Assembly: GCA_022432975.1 (NCBI GenBank)
Contig: CM039505.1
Coordinates: 49,063,897-49,127,896, forward strand
Length of the DNA: 64,000 nt
Source of the DNA: Begonia masoniana
Lineage: Eukaryota; Streptophyta; Magnoliopsida; Cucurbitales; Begoniaceae
Direction: 5' to 3'
In this document: positions 45,170-56,678 of the stretch, piece after piece
Layout: every line of letters begins with the position of its first letter
How positions within the stretch are numbered: position 1 is the first letter of the stretch
Notes under the pieces: model-generated
Databases searched by the model: none
Told to the model about the DNA's origin: nothing
Seen by the model: only the letters and a program-made list of their open reading frames with translations
Translations under genes and position numbers: made by a program

Positions 45170-46679
45170 AGAAGTGTAACACCCGAGAATTTTCCTCAAT
45201 GTGTATTGCTTTAGATTTAATTAAATTATGGATCTTAGAATTATCTAAATTAGAAAAGAAATGGCAAAAAGAAGGGAAAATAATAAAAAGGTAAAGTAAT
45301 TAAAAGTGAATAAATTTGGTTGAACTAAAAGGGTTTATTAAATTATGTTCGGGGATTCCCAGTGGAGAACTTAAGCTGAGTACGGGGTGAGGCTCAAATT
45401 AGGAAATTTATAATTTACGAGATTTAATGAAATTCGAATGGATGAAAACGAGAGAGCAAAACGGTATATTAATGTTTTAATAGGAATTAATATTATTATT
45501 AATTCTATTATTATTATTATTATTATTATTAAATTAAAACAACAGAATGGCCGAAGCCATTCTGTTGTTCATGCCCGAGCACCCGAGAGCGAAGGGAGAG
45601 GGGAGAACCGAACGCCGACCCTCCGACGACAATCATCGGCGACTTCCGACGCTCTCCAGCCAGACGACGGTGACGAGCAAGGTCCGGCTCTCTTCGCGCA
45701 CGAACCGACAGGTAAGGTTCGATTTGTTTGCCCTGTTTTTGCTCGGTTTGTGGCCGGGGGTGTCGAGCTGCGTTGAACTCCTATCACCGGCCCTTTTTGG
45801 CTGTTCTCGGCGTCGTCTTGCCGAGCTTCATGTCGGCAATGATTGCCGAGCAGCATGGAGCTCAAATTGAGCGAAAAACAGAGAAGCCCGATTTGGGGCA
45901 TTTCGGTTTTGGTGTGTATAGCTCGGGATTTTGGTTAGATTATTCAAATTGAAGGTGTGGGTGGTCGATTGGCAATGTATTGGGTGGAATTTGATGAAAA
46001 ACCGAATTGGGGGAAATTTCCAGGTGAAGGGCAGTTCAGGTTTTTGGCTATTTGACCTAGCTATAGTTGTTTGTTTTAAAATTCCTTTTGGCAGGTTAAA
46101 ATAGGTTATTAGAGGAGTACGTGGCCGCTAGAATCGTTTGATTCCGATAACCGACGCAAAAGTTACGCACGTTCGAAGTTTTAAGTCGGTTTTTACCGAA
46201 CCCAAATTAGTGGCCCGTTTAGTTAGGTTTTAATTGGATTAGGTTAGAAATAGTAGTTTGAGAGTAATTGGTGAATGTAGGCTTGATTATAATGAAGTTT
46301 GAATATTTGTCATAGGTCGAGCTATATGTGACGTGTGGTGCCAAACTCAACGAGCTACAGACGACGGGTAAGTTCTCGTGACTTGCTATGGCCGATAGGC
46401 CTACACCATATGTCGTGTTTCGTTATCGAGGATATTTGGAGTTACGTGTGTTTATTAGCTTTGGTTGGGTAGTTTAGGGTTAGGCCTTTTATAGGTTATG
46501 CTTGTATTGTTTGATGGTATGCACTCTGTATGTTTATGTTACGCTTGTATTGTCATGCATCATTGTTTTATAAACGTCATGAAAACGAATTTATGTATGA
46601 GTTCACGAAAAGAAATGAATGAAAGTAAAGTGAAAGAAATGAATGAAAGTAAAGTGAAATGTAAACGAAATGAGACGAC

Positions 46680-46830
46680 TAAGATGACAAAAATGAAATG
46701 ATTATGACGACTAAATGAGACGACTATGATGACTTATATGAGATGACTATGACGACTAACATGAGATGACTGAGACGACTAATATGAGATGACTATGACG
46801 ACTTACATGAGATGACTTACATGAGACGAC
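46680..46830 (+). repeat. ATGA(G/C)(A)TGACTATGACGACT tandem array
   Basis: Units of about 20-23 bases built from ATGAGATGACTATGACGACT with variants, six or seven copies. Minisatellite within the solo LTR. Confidence 0.8.
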
Positions 46831-46980
46831 TATATGATAAAGGAAATGAATGCATGATATGATAAATGAAAAGAATATATGATATGATAAATGAAAAGAA
46901 TGTATGATATGATAAATGAAAAGAATGTATGACATGATAAATGAAAAGAATGTATGATATAATTAATGAAATGAATGCAT
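46831..46980 (+). repeat. 25-base tandem array, six units
   Basis: Units start at 46831, 46856, 46881, 46906, 46931 and 46956, consensus GATATGATAAATGAAAAGAA plus five bases. The outer units are more diverged than the inner ones. Confidence 0.92.
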
Positions 46981-47775
46981 GGGAACTTATGAAAAATTGT
47001 ACATACATGTTAATGCATTGACATTTACGTAGAATTTACTGAGGTTTATTCTCATAGGCGTCCTTATGGTGTAGGTGAACCCGAAACAGGTGAGGAAGAC
47101 GTTCCTCTGTTAGATGATCGCGCTAGTTGAAGAAGGATGCCCGTGGGAGTGCGCTGGCGCAGTTGGTGCGATTTCGACCCTTGGGGACGTAGGTATATGT
47201 TTTGGGGACACTATGAATTGTACAGATATAACATATTAGGCTGTTTGGAATCTGGATAGTTGATAGGATTATGTATTGACGTTTTGAAACTTATTTTATA
47301 AACTGCTTTTGGAAAGTCTTTTATTTGAAACATACTGAACTGCTTGGAGTTTTATTTTAAACAGGAGGGATTGTTTAGTTTTTAAATGGATCCATGCAGT
47401 TTGTTTTTACGAAACCTTACTCCTTTTTCAAATACGTTCTAGGGTATGTTTCGAGTCGTTTATTTGGTGATTAAGGAAGGGACAAGTGAATGATGTTATA
47501 ACGAAGTGTTTTAATTTTATGAATTGGTTTAGGGTGTATGTGCAAAAGAGAAAGGAAAGAGCAAAAAACCGACTGCGATCGATCGTGATTACGGGAAATA
47601 TTATAAATTGTTTTATTAAATTTCTATAAACGATTTTAAAACAGTTTTCAACTTTTGAACGATTTTAACGATTTAAATCCTGCTTAACGTTATTAAGTTC
47701 ACTTAGGTTATAAAAAGAAAAATGTTAAATTTTATACAGGAATTAAGGGTACAGTTTTAGGGTCGTCACAAGAAG

Positions 47776-50210
47776 TGAGCCGACTTTGTCAATCGGTCCA
47801 CAATCACCCAGATGCCGTCATGCCTTTTTGTCGTCCTCGGGAGCCCCACAATAAAATCTATGGAGATCTGCTCCAATTTTCACTCCGGAATCGGCAGTGA
47901 CTGTAATGTTTCGGCTGGCCTCTGGTGTTCTGCCTTTACATGTTGACAAACTAAACAGGTTTCCACGTACTTGGCGACTTCTCTTTTCATATTCGGACAC
48001 CAAAAGTGTTGTTTCAAGTCCCGGTACATCTTGGTACTTCCCGGGTGCACAGAATAAGCTAAAGAATGTGCTTCGGCCAAAATTTCTTTCTTCAATTCTT
48101 CGTCGTTAGGCACGTACCATCTATGTTTGAACTTCAAAATATCATCATCTGATAAGTTAAAATCAGACAAGTCTCCAGATGTCATACTCAATCGAAGCTC
48201 CTCACACTCCATATCTCTCCGCTGAGCTTCACGTATCTTATCCAGAATAGTCGGCCTGAGAGAAATGTTGGTGAGCATACTGGACAACTCTGCCACAATC
48301 TCCACATCAAACTCCTCAATCTCAGACCTTAACGTAACTAACATCGCTGCAAGTGAAGGCTGACTCGCCGTAGGCATTCGGCTTAACGCATCAGCGACCT
48401 TGTTCGCCCTTCCCAGGTGGTACTTAATCTCGAATTCATAGTCTTTGACAAACTCTAGCCACCTTCTCTGCCGCATATTAAGTTTCTTCTGTGTAAACAA
48501 ATACTTCAAACTATTGTGGTCTGAAAATATCTCGCACTGCTGCCCATATAAATAATGTCTCTAAATCTTCAGTGCGAAGACCACGGCTGCTAACTCCAGG
48601 TCGTGCGTAGGATAATTTTGCTCATACGGCTTCAACTGCCGAGAAGTATAAGCAATAATCTTTCCTTCCTGCATCAACATACAACCAAGTCCAACTCAAG
48701 ACGCATCATAGTAAATACTAAATTTATTACCTTCAACAGGCAGCGTTAGAACTGGAGCTGTGGTCAGCTTCTGCTTCAATTCCATAAAACTCTTGTCACA
48801 AGCAGCCGACCACATAAACTTATCATTCTTCCGAGTCAAACGTGAGAGAGGGACTGCAATCTTTCAAAACTCCTCTATAAACTTTCGATAATAGCCAGCC
48901 AACCCGAGAAATCCATGCACTTCACACACATTTTTAGGCTGCGGTCAATCCCTGAGCACCTGAATTTTACTCGGATCTACAGAAACTCCTTCCTGTGATA
49001 AGATATGGCCAAGAAAACCGACTTTGTCCAACCAGAACTCGCATTTAGAAAACTTCGGATATAGCTGGTGCTGACATAGAATCCTCAGAACTATCCTCAA
49101 GTGCTCCTCGTGTTCTTTCTTCGTCTTTGAATAGATCAAGATGTTGTCAATGAAAACAACGACGAATTTGTCCAAATATTCCTTGAAAACACGGTTCATC
49201 AAGTCCATAAACGCTGCAGGGGCATTAGTAAGTCCAAAAGGCATAACAAGGAACTCATAATGCCCATACCTCGTTTGGAATGCCGTTTTCTGAATATCTT
49301 CCTTCCGGACCTTCAACTGATAATAACCCGAGCGTAAGTCAATCCTGGAAAACACTCGGGCACCCTGTAGTTGATCAAACAAATCATCTATCCGAGGCAG
49401 TGGATACTTATTCTTCACTGTCAGCTTATTCAACTCTCTATAATCCACGCACATCCTGAGAGTCCCGTCCTTCTTCTTAACGAACAGAACGGGCGCACCC
49501 CAGGGTGAAAAACTGGGTCGGATGAAACCCTTATCCAGCAACTCCTTAAGCTGAGTTTTCAACTATCTCTATTTAGCAGGCGCCAATCTGTATGGATTCT
49601 TAGACACTGGCGCGGAGCTCGGATATACATCAATGGTAAATTTGATCTCCATGTCTGGCGGTAATCCGGGAAGATCATCAAGGAAGATCTCAGAGAATTC
49701 TCTGACTATAGAAATGTCATTCAGCTTTACTCCACTGAGCAACTGAGTATCAACTACTGTGGTCAGATAAATCGAGCATTCACCTTTAAACTGCTCGTTA
49801 ACTTTTATGGAATAGGAAGTAGGCGACCCACTCAACCTGTGCATCGCCTGATATGCAAACTCGGCTTTACCCGGGGGCCGAAAAGTCACAATCCCGGATC
49901 GACAATCGATGGCGGCAAAGTGCTGTGATAGCCAGTCCATCCCGAAGATAAGATCGTAACGCTCTATGCTCATAACTATCAGACAAGCATAAAAGGTATT
50001 ATCCCCCACTGAGACGACATTACCCTAGAGAATACGTTCTGACTGCATATGCTCTCCTGATGGCAGCATCACTCTATACTCGAACTCTGCTAACTCAGAC
50101 TCTAATCTCAATCTAGTCATGCAAGTAGTTGAGATAAAGGAGTGCGTAGCTCCCGTGTCTATCAAAGAAAATACAGCTACGGCCATAATCAAAATAGTAC
50201 CTGCTATCAC
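47776..50210 (-). pseudogene. Gypsy E pol: protease, RT, RNase H, integrase N-terminus
   Basis: Right to left: aspartic protease with D-T-G-A-T-H-S-F (50157-50134 region), linker to RT (50009-49569), RT (49562-48945) with active site F-I-D-N at about 49143-49154 in place of F-I-D-D, RNase H (48900-48360; D-A-L-S-R near 48385), and the integrase zinc finger ([12 protein letters not shown] near 47950). Integrase core begins just before the solo LTR (D-R-L-T-K-S-A-H-F near 47795). Stops at 50025, 49569, 48945 and around 48510 split the frame. Length and order are normal for a Tekay-type chromovirus. Confidence 0.92.
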
Positions 50211-51196
50211 TTAGGGCTGAGCCTCATCGTCAACATCGCCAGGTTCGATAAAGGCAAAGATTTTGGGCATGACCCTCCTCTGATCATAGTCTGACTGCTC
50301 ACGGCCTTGCTTCGGGCAATCTTTAACGAAGTGGCCGACTTTCCCACACCTATAGCATTTATCTGTGCCCACTCGGCACTCACCACTGTGCTCCTTCTGA
50401 CACTTAGGGCACCGAGGCATCTGAGAAGCCCCTTGCACCTCTTTTCCCTTCCCTGGATCATTGCCTCCCTCTAAAGGCCTGTTAACGCCCCGTTGTTGTT
50501 GTTGTGGCTGTCCTCTTGGTTGCCAGCCTTTATTTCTGAGCTGAGGGTGGATCTCACGAAAAAAACCTTTAACTGGCTCCCTTGGTTTAACATAACTCTG
50601 ATCAACGGCCTCTATCTCCAGTGCCCTTGCCACAATCTCATCATATGGCACATTCCGTACCCCTGATTTGGTAAGGCTCTTCTTAATTTCTTGACTAAGC
50701 CCTTGCACAAACCTGCATACCTTGTCCTCATTAACACTAACCTGACGCGGCGCGAATCGGGACAGGGCCTCAAACCTCCTCACATACTCAGCAATCGAAC
50801 CAACCTGCCGTAGTTGCATGAACTCCACCATTTTCGCCTCTCATACTGTATGAGTGAAGTACTTGTCATAAAATACCGTCCTGACTATTCCCAACTCATT
50901 ATCGTCACGTCGGAGGTTGTCTTGATGGAATCCCACCAAAATCGGGCATCGAGTGCTAAGTGGTAAGTCACCAACGCAACATTCTCTCCATCCTCTATAC
51001 TTGCGTAAGCCAGCATGTCCTCCATGGTTCGAATCCACTCCTCGCCTAAAGAGGAATCTGTAGATTGCCCGTTGAACACGGGAGGTTGGAGCTTCTGGAA
51101 CCTCTCCATTCCTCGATTACCAGGAGTCGCTGTCTCCCAAGCTCTAATGCCCTCACGGTCTATTAGGGTGCCCAGCTGCTGGGACTGTCTCTCCAT
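50211..51196 (-). pseudogene. Gypsy E gag
   Basis: Retrotransposon gag (capsid) domain: 51196-50885 begins near the start codon and includes the P-P-x-F-x-G and A-x-x-W-W-D-S blocks; 50831-50211 includes the Q-x-G-S-(I/V)-A-E-Y-x-x-(R/K)-F-E block, F-V-x-G-L, and the zinc knuckle C-Y-R-C-G-K-x-G-H-x3-D-C near 50350. A glutamine-rich stretch (near 50500) is the GTTGTT-type codon repeat. A frame break lies between 50885 and 50831 and a stop separates gag from protease. Confidence 0.9.
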
Positions 51197-51444
51197 TTGT
51201 TGAGCTTATCGTTCCATGTGTTGGGATTGTTGGGCAATAAATTCCTTAAGCTGGTCTATCGTATCGTCTCTGTCATCTCGGTCATTCCCTCGACGTACTG
51301 ATTTGTATAACTCCTATATAAAAGTTAAAACGAATACTCTAAGAATCGAAATCAAATAAAGTATTAAACATACTTACAGTTGACGAAGGATGGCGTAGTG
51401 GCTTTGCAGTCGTGCAGTCTACAGAACCGTATTTAAAACCCGGG

Positions 51445-51457
51445 GGCTCTAATACCA
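51445..51457 (-). other. Gypsy E primer-binding site
   Basis: Minus strand TGGTATTAGAGCC, initiator tRNA-Met type with one change from TGGTATCAGAGCC, four bases inside the LTR. Confidence 0.88.
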
Positions 51458-51461
51458 TAAC

Positions 51462-53902
51462 TGTACCGACCCTTACACTGTACCCTTATTATCCCGTATT
51501 ATTTTTTTTTATCATTACAAACTTTAAGTTTATAGTTTAAGTGGAAAACATTTGAAAACCTTTTAATAAAACGTATTTAAGGTAAAGAAAACTAAATAAA
51601 ACATTTAAATAAAACAATTAAAACAATAAAACCATCGGCCAACAACTCGAGGGGCAAAATGGACAATTGTCCCAAAAACTATAGGGGCGATCGATCGCCC
51701 CATTACCAGGCGATCGATCACCTGAACAAAAATTGGAGGGGCGATCGTTCGCCCCTCACACTGGCGATCGATTGCCCCGCGATCGATCGCCACGCTCTCT
51801 GGATTTTCCAGAGAGCGGCGATCCTAGTTGTCAATCGATCACCACCTTAGGCGATCGATCGGTAACCTCCCTGGAATCCGAAATTCCAGGGGGAGCTCGC
51901 CTTTCTCTTCTTCTTCTTTCTTCCTTCCTCCCTGCACATTTTCCTTACCACACATACACACTAAAACATTACAACATAAAACCATACTAAAAACCTTTCA
52001 TAATCACCCACTCGTAAACTACCGACCATCCCCTCAACCCACAATCAAAACGAAATAAAATCTCGTGAAAACGAACTGCGTGGAACCATTTGAAAACCAA
52101 ACGAAATCCCTAAGAAATTCAGCAATCCTGCAGTTCATTAAACGACAGGTTTAACAAAACGTTTTATAAAACATTCATCCATTATTCAGATCCAACCAAC
52201 CTAAAATGTATCTAACTATACAATTAACCTATCTAATCCACCGTTAGCCCAAAATAACCCAAACACCCTCAAAACTCTTACTTACATCCCCACAGGTCAA
52301 AATGCACACCGACTGCTCAGCACACTCCCACGGACCATCGTTCTTCAACTGATCATTCCTCGGGTGGAGGGATCTCGTCCTCACATGTCTCGAAATCACC
52401 TACACCATACAGATAACTATGAGCTAAAGGCTCAGCAAGTTTCGTAAATGCGAATGCATGCTGTGCATATGAGTTTCGTAAACCATATAGACATTTTCCT
52501 CATTTAGTGGCATAACATAACATCACCGGAGCCAACTCTCAACAGATGGAGAGGGCACGTCCAGCGGTTGGACAGCCCTTTCCATCTACCGGGGGGAAAA
52601 CATGCTTCCATCCGTAAACAGCCATGTCTGAACCCCACCCCGTCGTGACCAGATTACATACATTAGTTTTCATTAGCTCATTTCATGTTTTTCTTAAACA
52701 CGTGCGAAAATTCACTTTCATGCTATTTTAGAAAACGTGATGCATGAACAATTAAAATGCGTAAAATAAACATACAACATATATACCATCAAGACTATAA
52801 AAACATAACCTGTGTAAACAACTAATCCTAACTACCCTAACCAAAGCAATTAAACAACAAGCTCTGAGATTTTCCTCAATACGACTTCGACGTACGGTGT
52901 AGGCCAATCGGTCATAGTAAGTCACGAGAACTTACATCGCGTCCGTTGCAATTCTAGTTCCATCCACGAGCGTTGTTCACCTAAGGCAAATCCACAACAA
53001 TCGTCGTTAAAGCGCGTTTAAACTATTAAACGTCCAAATTAGCAAACCCTTAACTAAAGAAATTTCTTAAAACTCTAATTTAGTTCATTGGGGCATTTAA
53101 TCGATCACCTTGCGCTCGTTATTCATAAAACTCCATTAATGAGATTTCTCCAAACCTCAAACATTCGATTTTTCAAGTTTGACAACAAGCCTACTCATTA
53201 TGTCGTCCAACAATTACGAATACGTCCACTAGAGGCATTATCACCCCAAACCTATTGGTTTCTTTAAATCACGTTTTTAACGAAACCTAACCGTATAACT
53301 CCGTGTAAAATCGATAACTAAAGTCCGAAAACCATAAAACCTTACCTAGAGCGTTGATTGGAGGAGGAAACACGAAGAACCGGAGTCGTCGGAGAGAAGC
53401 TTCGTCGATGGAAGTGGAATCGCGCACGGAGGAGAGAAAAATTGCCTGGGAGGGAGAGGAAGAAATCGTGAAGTGCTAGAGAAGAAAGGAGATGTGATTT
53501 ATTTATAATATTGACTTGTCAAATGACCATTTTGCCCTTCCTTTGATTTTCTATTTGTTTCGTCATTTGTTTCGTTATTTAGCTAACGATTCGGTTTCTC
53601 CAAATTTCCTTATTTTGCCAATAAATCCAACTTATTACTAGGGTTCTATTAAAATTGTCCGTACACAAAACGGACCTCATTTACTATTTTTTACCAAAAT
53701 ATCTTTTATATTACGAGAAACATAAAACCCTCGTAATTTGCGTTACGACTCTAAACATTCCAGAAATTTTCTCAAAATCCATATTAATTATTAGGATCGT
53801 AATAACGCTTTTTTTTCTCGAAACTGACTCAACTTGACATATTTACAAAAATGTCATTTTATATTGAATTTACAAAATCCCTTAAGGAACCGGGTGTTAC
53901 AT
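51462..53902 (-). repeat. Gypsy E 5' LTR
   Basis: 2441 bases, nearly the same as 40924-43362 by eye. Differences include an extra palindrome unit near 51780 and a changed donor-like block near 52935. The palindrome cluster is at 51684-51895. Confidence 0.93.
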
Positions 53903-54017
53903 TCCATCCACCTTATTTAAAATTTTGTACTCAAAATTTGATTATACAAACAATTCAGGATACTTAGCCATCATATCCTGCTGTCGCTCCCACATAGCCT
54001 CTTCCACCTCGTGGTTC
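53903..54017 (-). pseudogene. Start of a second Gypsy E internal copy (polypurine tract and pol end)
   Basis: Matches 43363-43477 with about eight differences and then stops abruptly. It shows that the LTR 51462-53902 is also the 3' LTR of a second, deleted copy. Confidence 0.88.
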
Positions 54018-54080
54018 CAAACATGGAGTTGAGCACAATTTGAACTCTTGTGTCTCAAACATGGAGTTGAGCACAATTTC
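54018..54080 (+). repeat. Deletion junction with 23-base direct duplication (filler DNA)
   Basis: AAACATGGAGTTGAGCACAA and the three bases after it occur at 54019-54041 and again at 54057-54079. The second copy is in its proper place in the Copia B integrase frame; the first sits between Gypsy E and Copia B, as a templated insertion made during end joining. Confidence 0.85.
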
Positions 54081-56287
54081 TTATCCCCTAGAATCGCTCA
54101 ACAAAATGGTGTTGTTGAGAGGAAGAATAGGTCTCTTCAAGAGCTTGCTCGGACCATGCTCAATGAAAATTTTCTTCTAAAATATTTCTGGGCAAAAGCT
54201 GTTTCCACAGCTTGTTATGTACTAAATCGTGTCTCCATAAGATCGATTTTAGAGAAAACCTCCTATGAGCTATGGAACGGCAAGTCTCCTAGTGTTAAGT
54301 ATTTTAGAGCCTTTGGTTGTAAATGTTTCACTCTTAACATCAAGGATAATTTGGAAAAATTCGATTACAAGACGGATCTTGGAATATTCCTTAGATATTC
54401 ATTAACCAGTAAAGCTTATAGGGTGTTCAATAAAAGAACACTAGTTGTAGAAGAATCCATGCATGTCAATTTTGATGAGACCCCTCAACCCACAATCAAT
54501 GTGGATGAGAATGATATTTTAGAAAAGTAATTGGATTCTCTCTCCTTAGACAAACCCTGTGAAACCATTCAATGAGAAAATTCTTTAGATTCTTCTTCAA
54601 AATCCTTAGAAATAGTCCCTACCAAGGATGAAAATGATGTTTTGCCTAGAGACTGGAAATTTAACAAAAATTATCCTTTAGATGAAGTTCTAAGTGATCC
54701 TTCGTTATGAGTCAAAACTAGAGCCTCCCTTAGAAATCTTTGTGCTAATGTTGCTTTCATATCACAAATAGAGCCTAAGAAGTTTGAAGAAGCCGAATTG
54801 GATAAAAATTGGATAGTTGCTATGCAAGATGAATTAAACCAATTCGAAAGGAACAGCGTTTGGAAACTTGTTCCAAAACCCGATAATCATCCCATTATTG
54901 GTACCAAATGAGTTTTTAAGAATAAGATGGATGAAAATGAGATTGTGGTCAGGAACAAAGCTAGGTTAGTTGCCAAAGGGTATAATCAAGAAGAAGGAAT
55001 TGACTTTGAGGAAACCTTTGCTCCTGTAGCTCGTTTAGAGTCAATTAGGATGCTCTTAGCATTTGCTTGTCACAAAGACTTCACATTTTTTCAAATAGAT
55101 GTAAAAAGTGTTTTTCTTAATGGATATATTCGAGAAGAAGTCTATGTGGAACAACCTCAAGGTTTCGAAGCTTTTGATAGACCTGATCATGTGTACAAAG
55201 CTTAGGAAAACTTTATATGGACTTAAGCAAGCTCCTAGAGCTTAGTATGATAGGTTGAAGAATTTCCTTGAAGAAAGGAAGTTCAAAAAGGGTAATACCG
55301 ATTCAACCATTTTTACCATGCAAAAGGACAAAGACATTCTAATAGTTCAAATCTATGTTGATGACATCATATTCGGTTCTACAAATGTATCACTTTGAGA
55401 TGAGTTTGCCACTCTTATGCAAAGTGAGTTTAAAATGGGAAAGCTAAAATTCTTCATATGATTTGAAATTTGTCAAAAACCAGATGGAATTTTCTTCTGC
55501 CAAGAAAAATACATCAAAGACATCCTAAAACGATTTAGATTAGAGTCTTCTAAGTCCTCTAGAACTTCCATGAGCACAACTACAAAACTGGACAAGGATG
55601 TGAATGAAACAAGTGTTGATATTAAGAAGTACAGAGGTATGATTGGATCCCTTCTATACCTCACTGCTAGCAGACTTGACATCCTCCATAGTGTGTGCTA
55701 GATTCCAAACTTCTCCTAAAGAATCTCACTTAACTGCTATTAAAAGAATTTTTAAATATCTAAGTGGGACATATGATTTAGGTTTATGGTACCCGAAGGG
55801 TACATCCTTTGATCTCATAGGATATTCTGACTCCGATTATGCTGAAATTCTAGTAGATAGGAAAAACACAAGTAGAACATGTCAATTCCTTGGTGAGTCT
55901 CTTGTTTCCTGGTACTCCAAGAAGCAAAATTCTGTTACATTTTCAACGGCCGAAAGTGAATATATTGCTGCTGACAGTTGTTGTGCACAAATGCTTTGGA
56001 TGAAGCAAACCTTGGAAGATTACAATTTATTCTATGATAGGATTCTAATTAGATGTGACAACACTAGTGCAATTAACATTTCTAAGAATCCTATCCAACA
56101 CTCTAGGACTAAGCATATTGATATTAAATATCATTTCATTAGAGATCATGTTCAGAAATGTGATATCACCTTAGAATTTGTCAACTCTGCAGATTAATTG
56201 GCAGATATCTTTACAAAGTCATTAGATGAGAAGACCTTCAATAATATTATAATAAGGCTAGGTCTCATTAGGAATGAGAAAAGTTAA
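54042..56287 (+). pseudogene. Copia B pol: integrase C-half, RT, RNase H
   Basis: Begins in integrase just before the catalytic glutamate (Q-Q-N-G-V-V-E-R-K-N near 54105-54130); protease and the two catalytic aspartates are lost in the deletion at 54017. Continues through the integrase tail to 54530, the RT (from about 54780) with Y-V-D-D near 55354, and RNase H (S-A-E-S-E-Y near 55955, D-I-F-T-K near 56205). Several codons are stops, including tryptophan positions changed to TGA or TAG (54909, 55241), and one inserted base near 55197 shifts the frame at the K-L-R-K-T-L block. The end is a stop near 56285. Confidence 0.92.
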
Positions 56288-56341
56288 GGTTCTATTTTTC
56301 TATTGGAGAAAATTAGCCAATAAGCAGTGTGGTCAATAAAG

Positions 56342-56510
56342 AAATGGACGATCTCCAAGAGTTATTTCTCTCTGAAATGAATGGACGTTCTCACAATGGA
56401 CATTGACAATGGACGTTCACAATGGACATTGTCACAATGGACGTTCAAAATGAACGTTGTCACAATAGACATTGACAATGGACGTTCACAATGGATGTTG
56501 TCAAAATAGC
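56342..56510 (+). repeat. ACAATGGAC(G/A)TT short repeats
   Basis: About ten degenerate copies of ACAATGGACGTTC / ACAATGGACATTGTC in tandem, in the spacer between pol and the extra reading frame of Copia B. Confidence 0.85.
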
Positions 56511-56678
56511 TGATAAAATCTTTTGAAATGTTAACTTTCGAAAACCCTTCTAAAACCTCTCGATTTCTTTCGTTCGTCCAGCGATTCCTACTTTCACCTC
56601 CAGGAACTCTCTGAACTTCGACACCGATCAAAAATCTCTCCAAACTCCGTCTTTGTCCAAAAATTTAAATCATTATCA

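Larger units (their letters stand above)
45175..47770 (+). mobile_element. Gypsy solo LTR in Gypsy E integrase
   Basis: 2596 bases, starts TGTAACACCCGAG and ends GGTCGTCACA, flanked by AGAAG on both sides (45170-45174, 47771-47775). Related to but distinct from its host LTR: it has the GGTAAGTTCTCGTGA block near 46368, the phrase GGCCTACACC, and a single GCGATCGATCG near 47576. It also has two tandem arrays (46680-46830 and 46831-46980) and a short ATT microsatellite (45505-45530). Open frames at 45438-45870 match nothing known. Confidence 0.92.
40924..54017 (-). mobile_element. Gypsy E: nearly complete chromovirus-type element, partial tandem form
   Basis: Two closely matching LTRs (40924-43362 and 51462-53902) enclose gag and pol on the minus strand with a primer site at 51445 and a polypurine tract at 43363. 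Beyond the 5' LTR there is a second copy of the 3' internal end (53903-54017, matching 43363-43477), so the structure is LTR-internal-LTR-internal(partial). The left flank is TTGAG (40919-40923), with no matching right TSD because the right side is deleted. It is interrupted by a Cassandra TRIM and a solo LTR. RT active site reads F-I-D-N, so it is inactive. Confidence 0.9.

Noticed and set aside
45438..45952. Overlapping 100-residue frames in a GC-rich stretch
   Set aside because: They lie in a Gypsy solo LTR leader, in several frames on both strands, with no recognisable domain.
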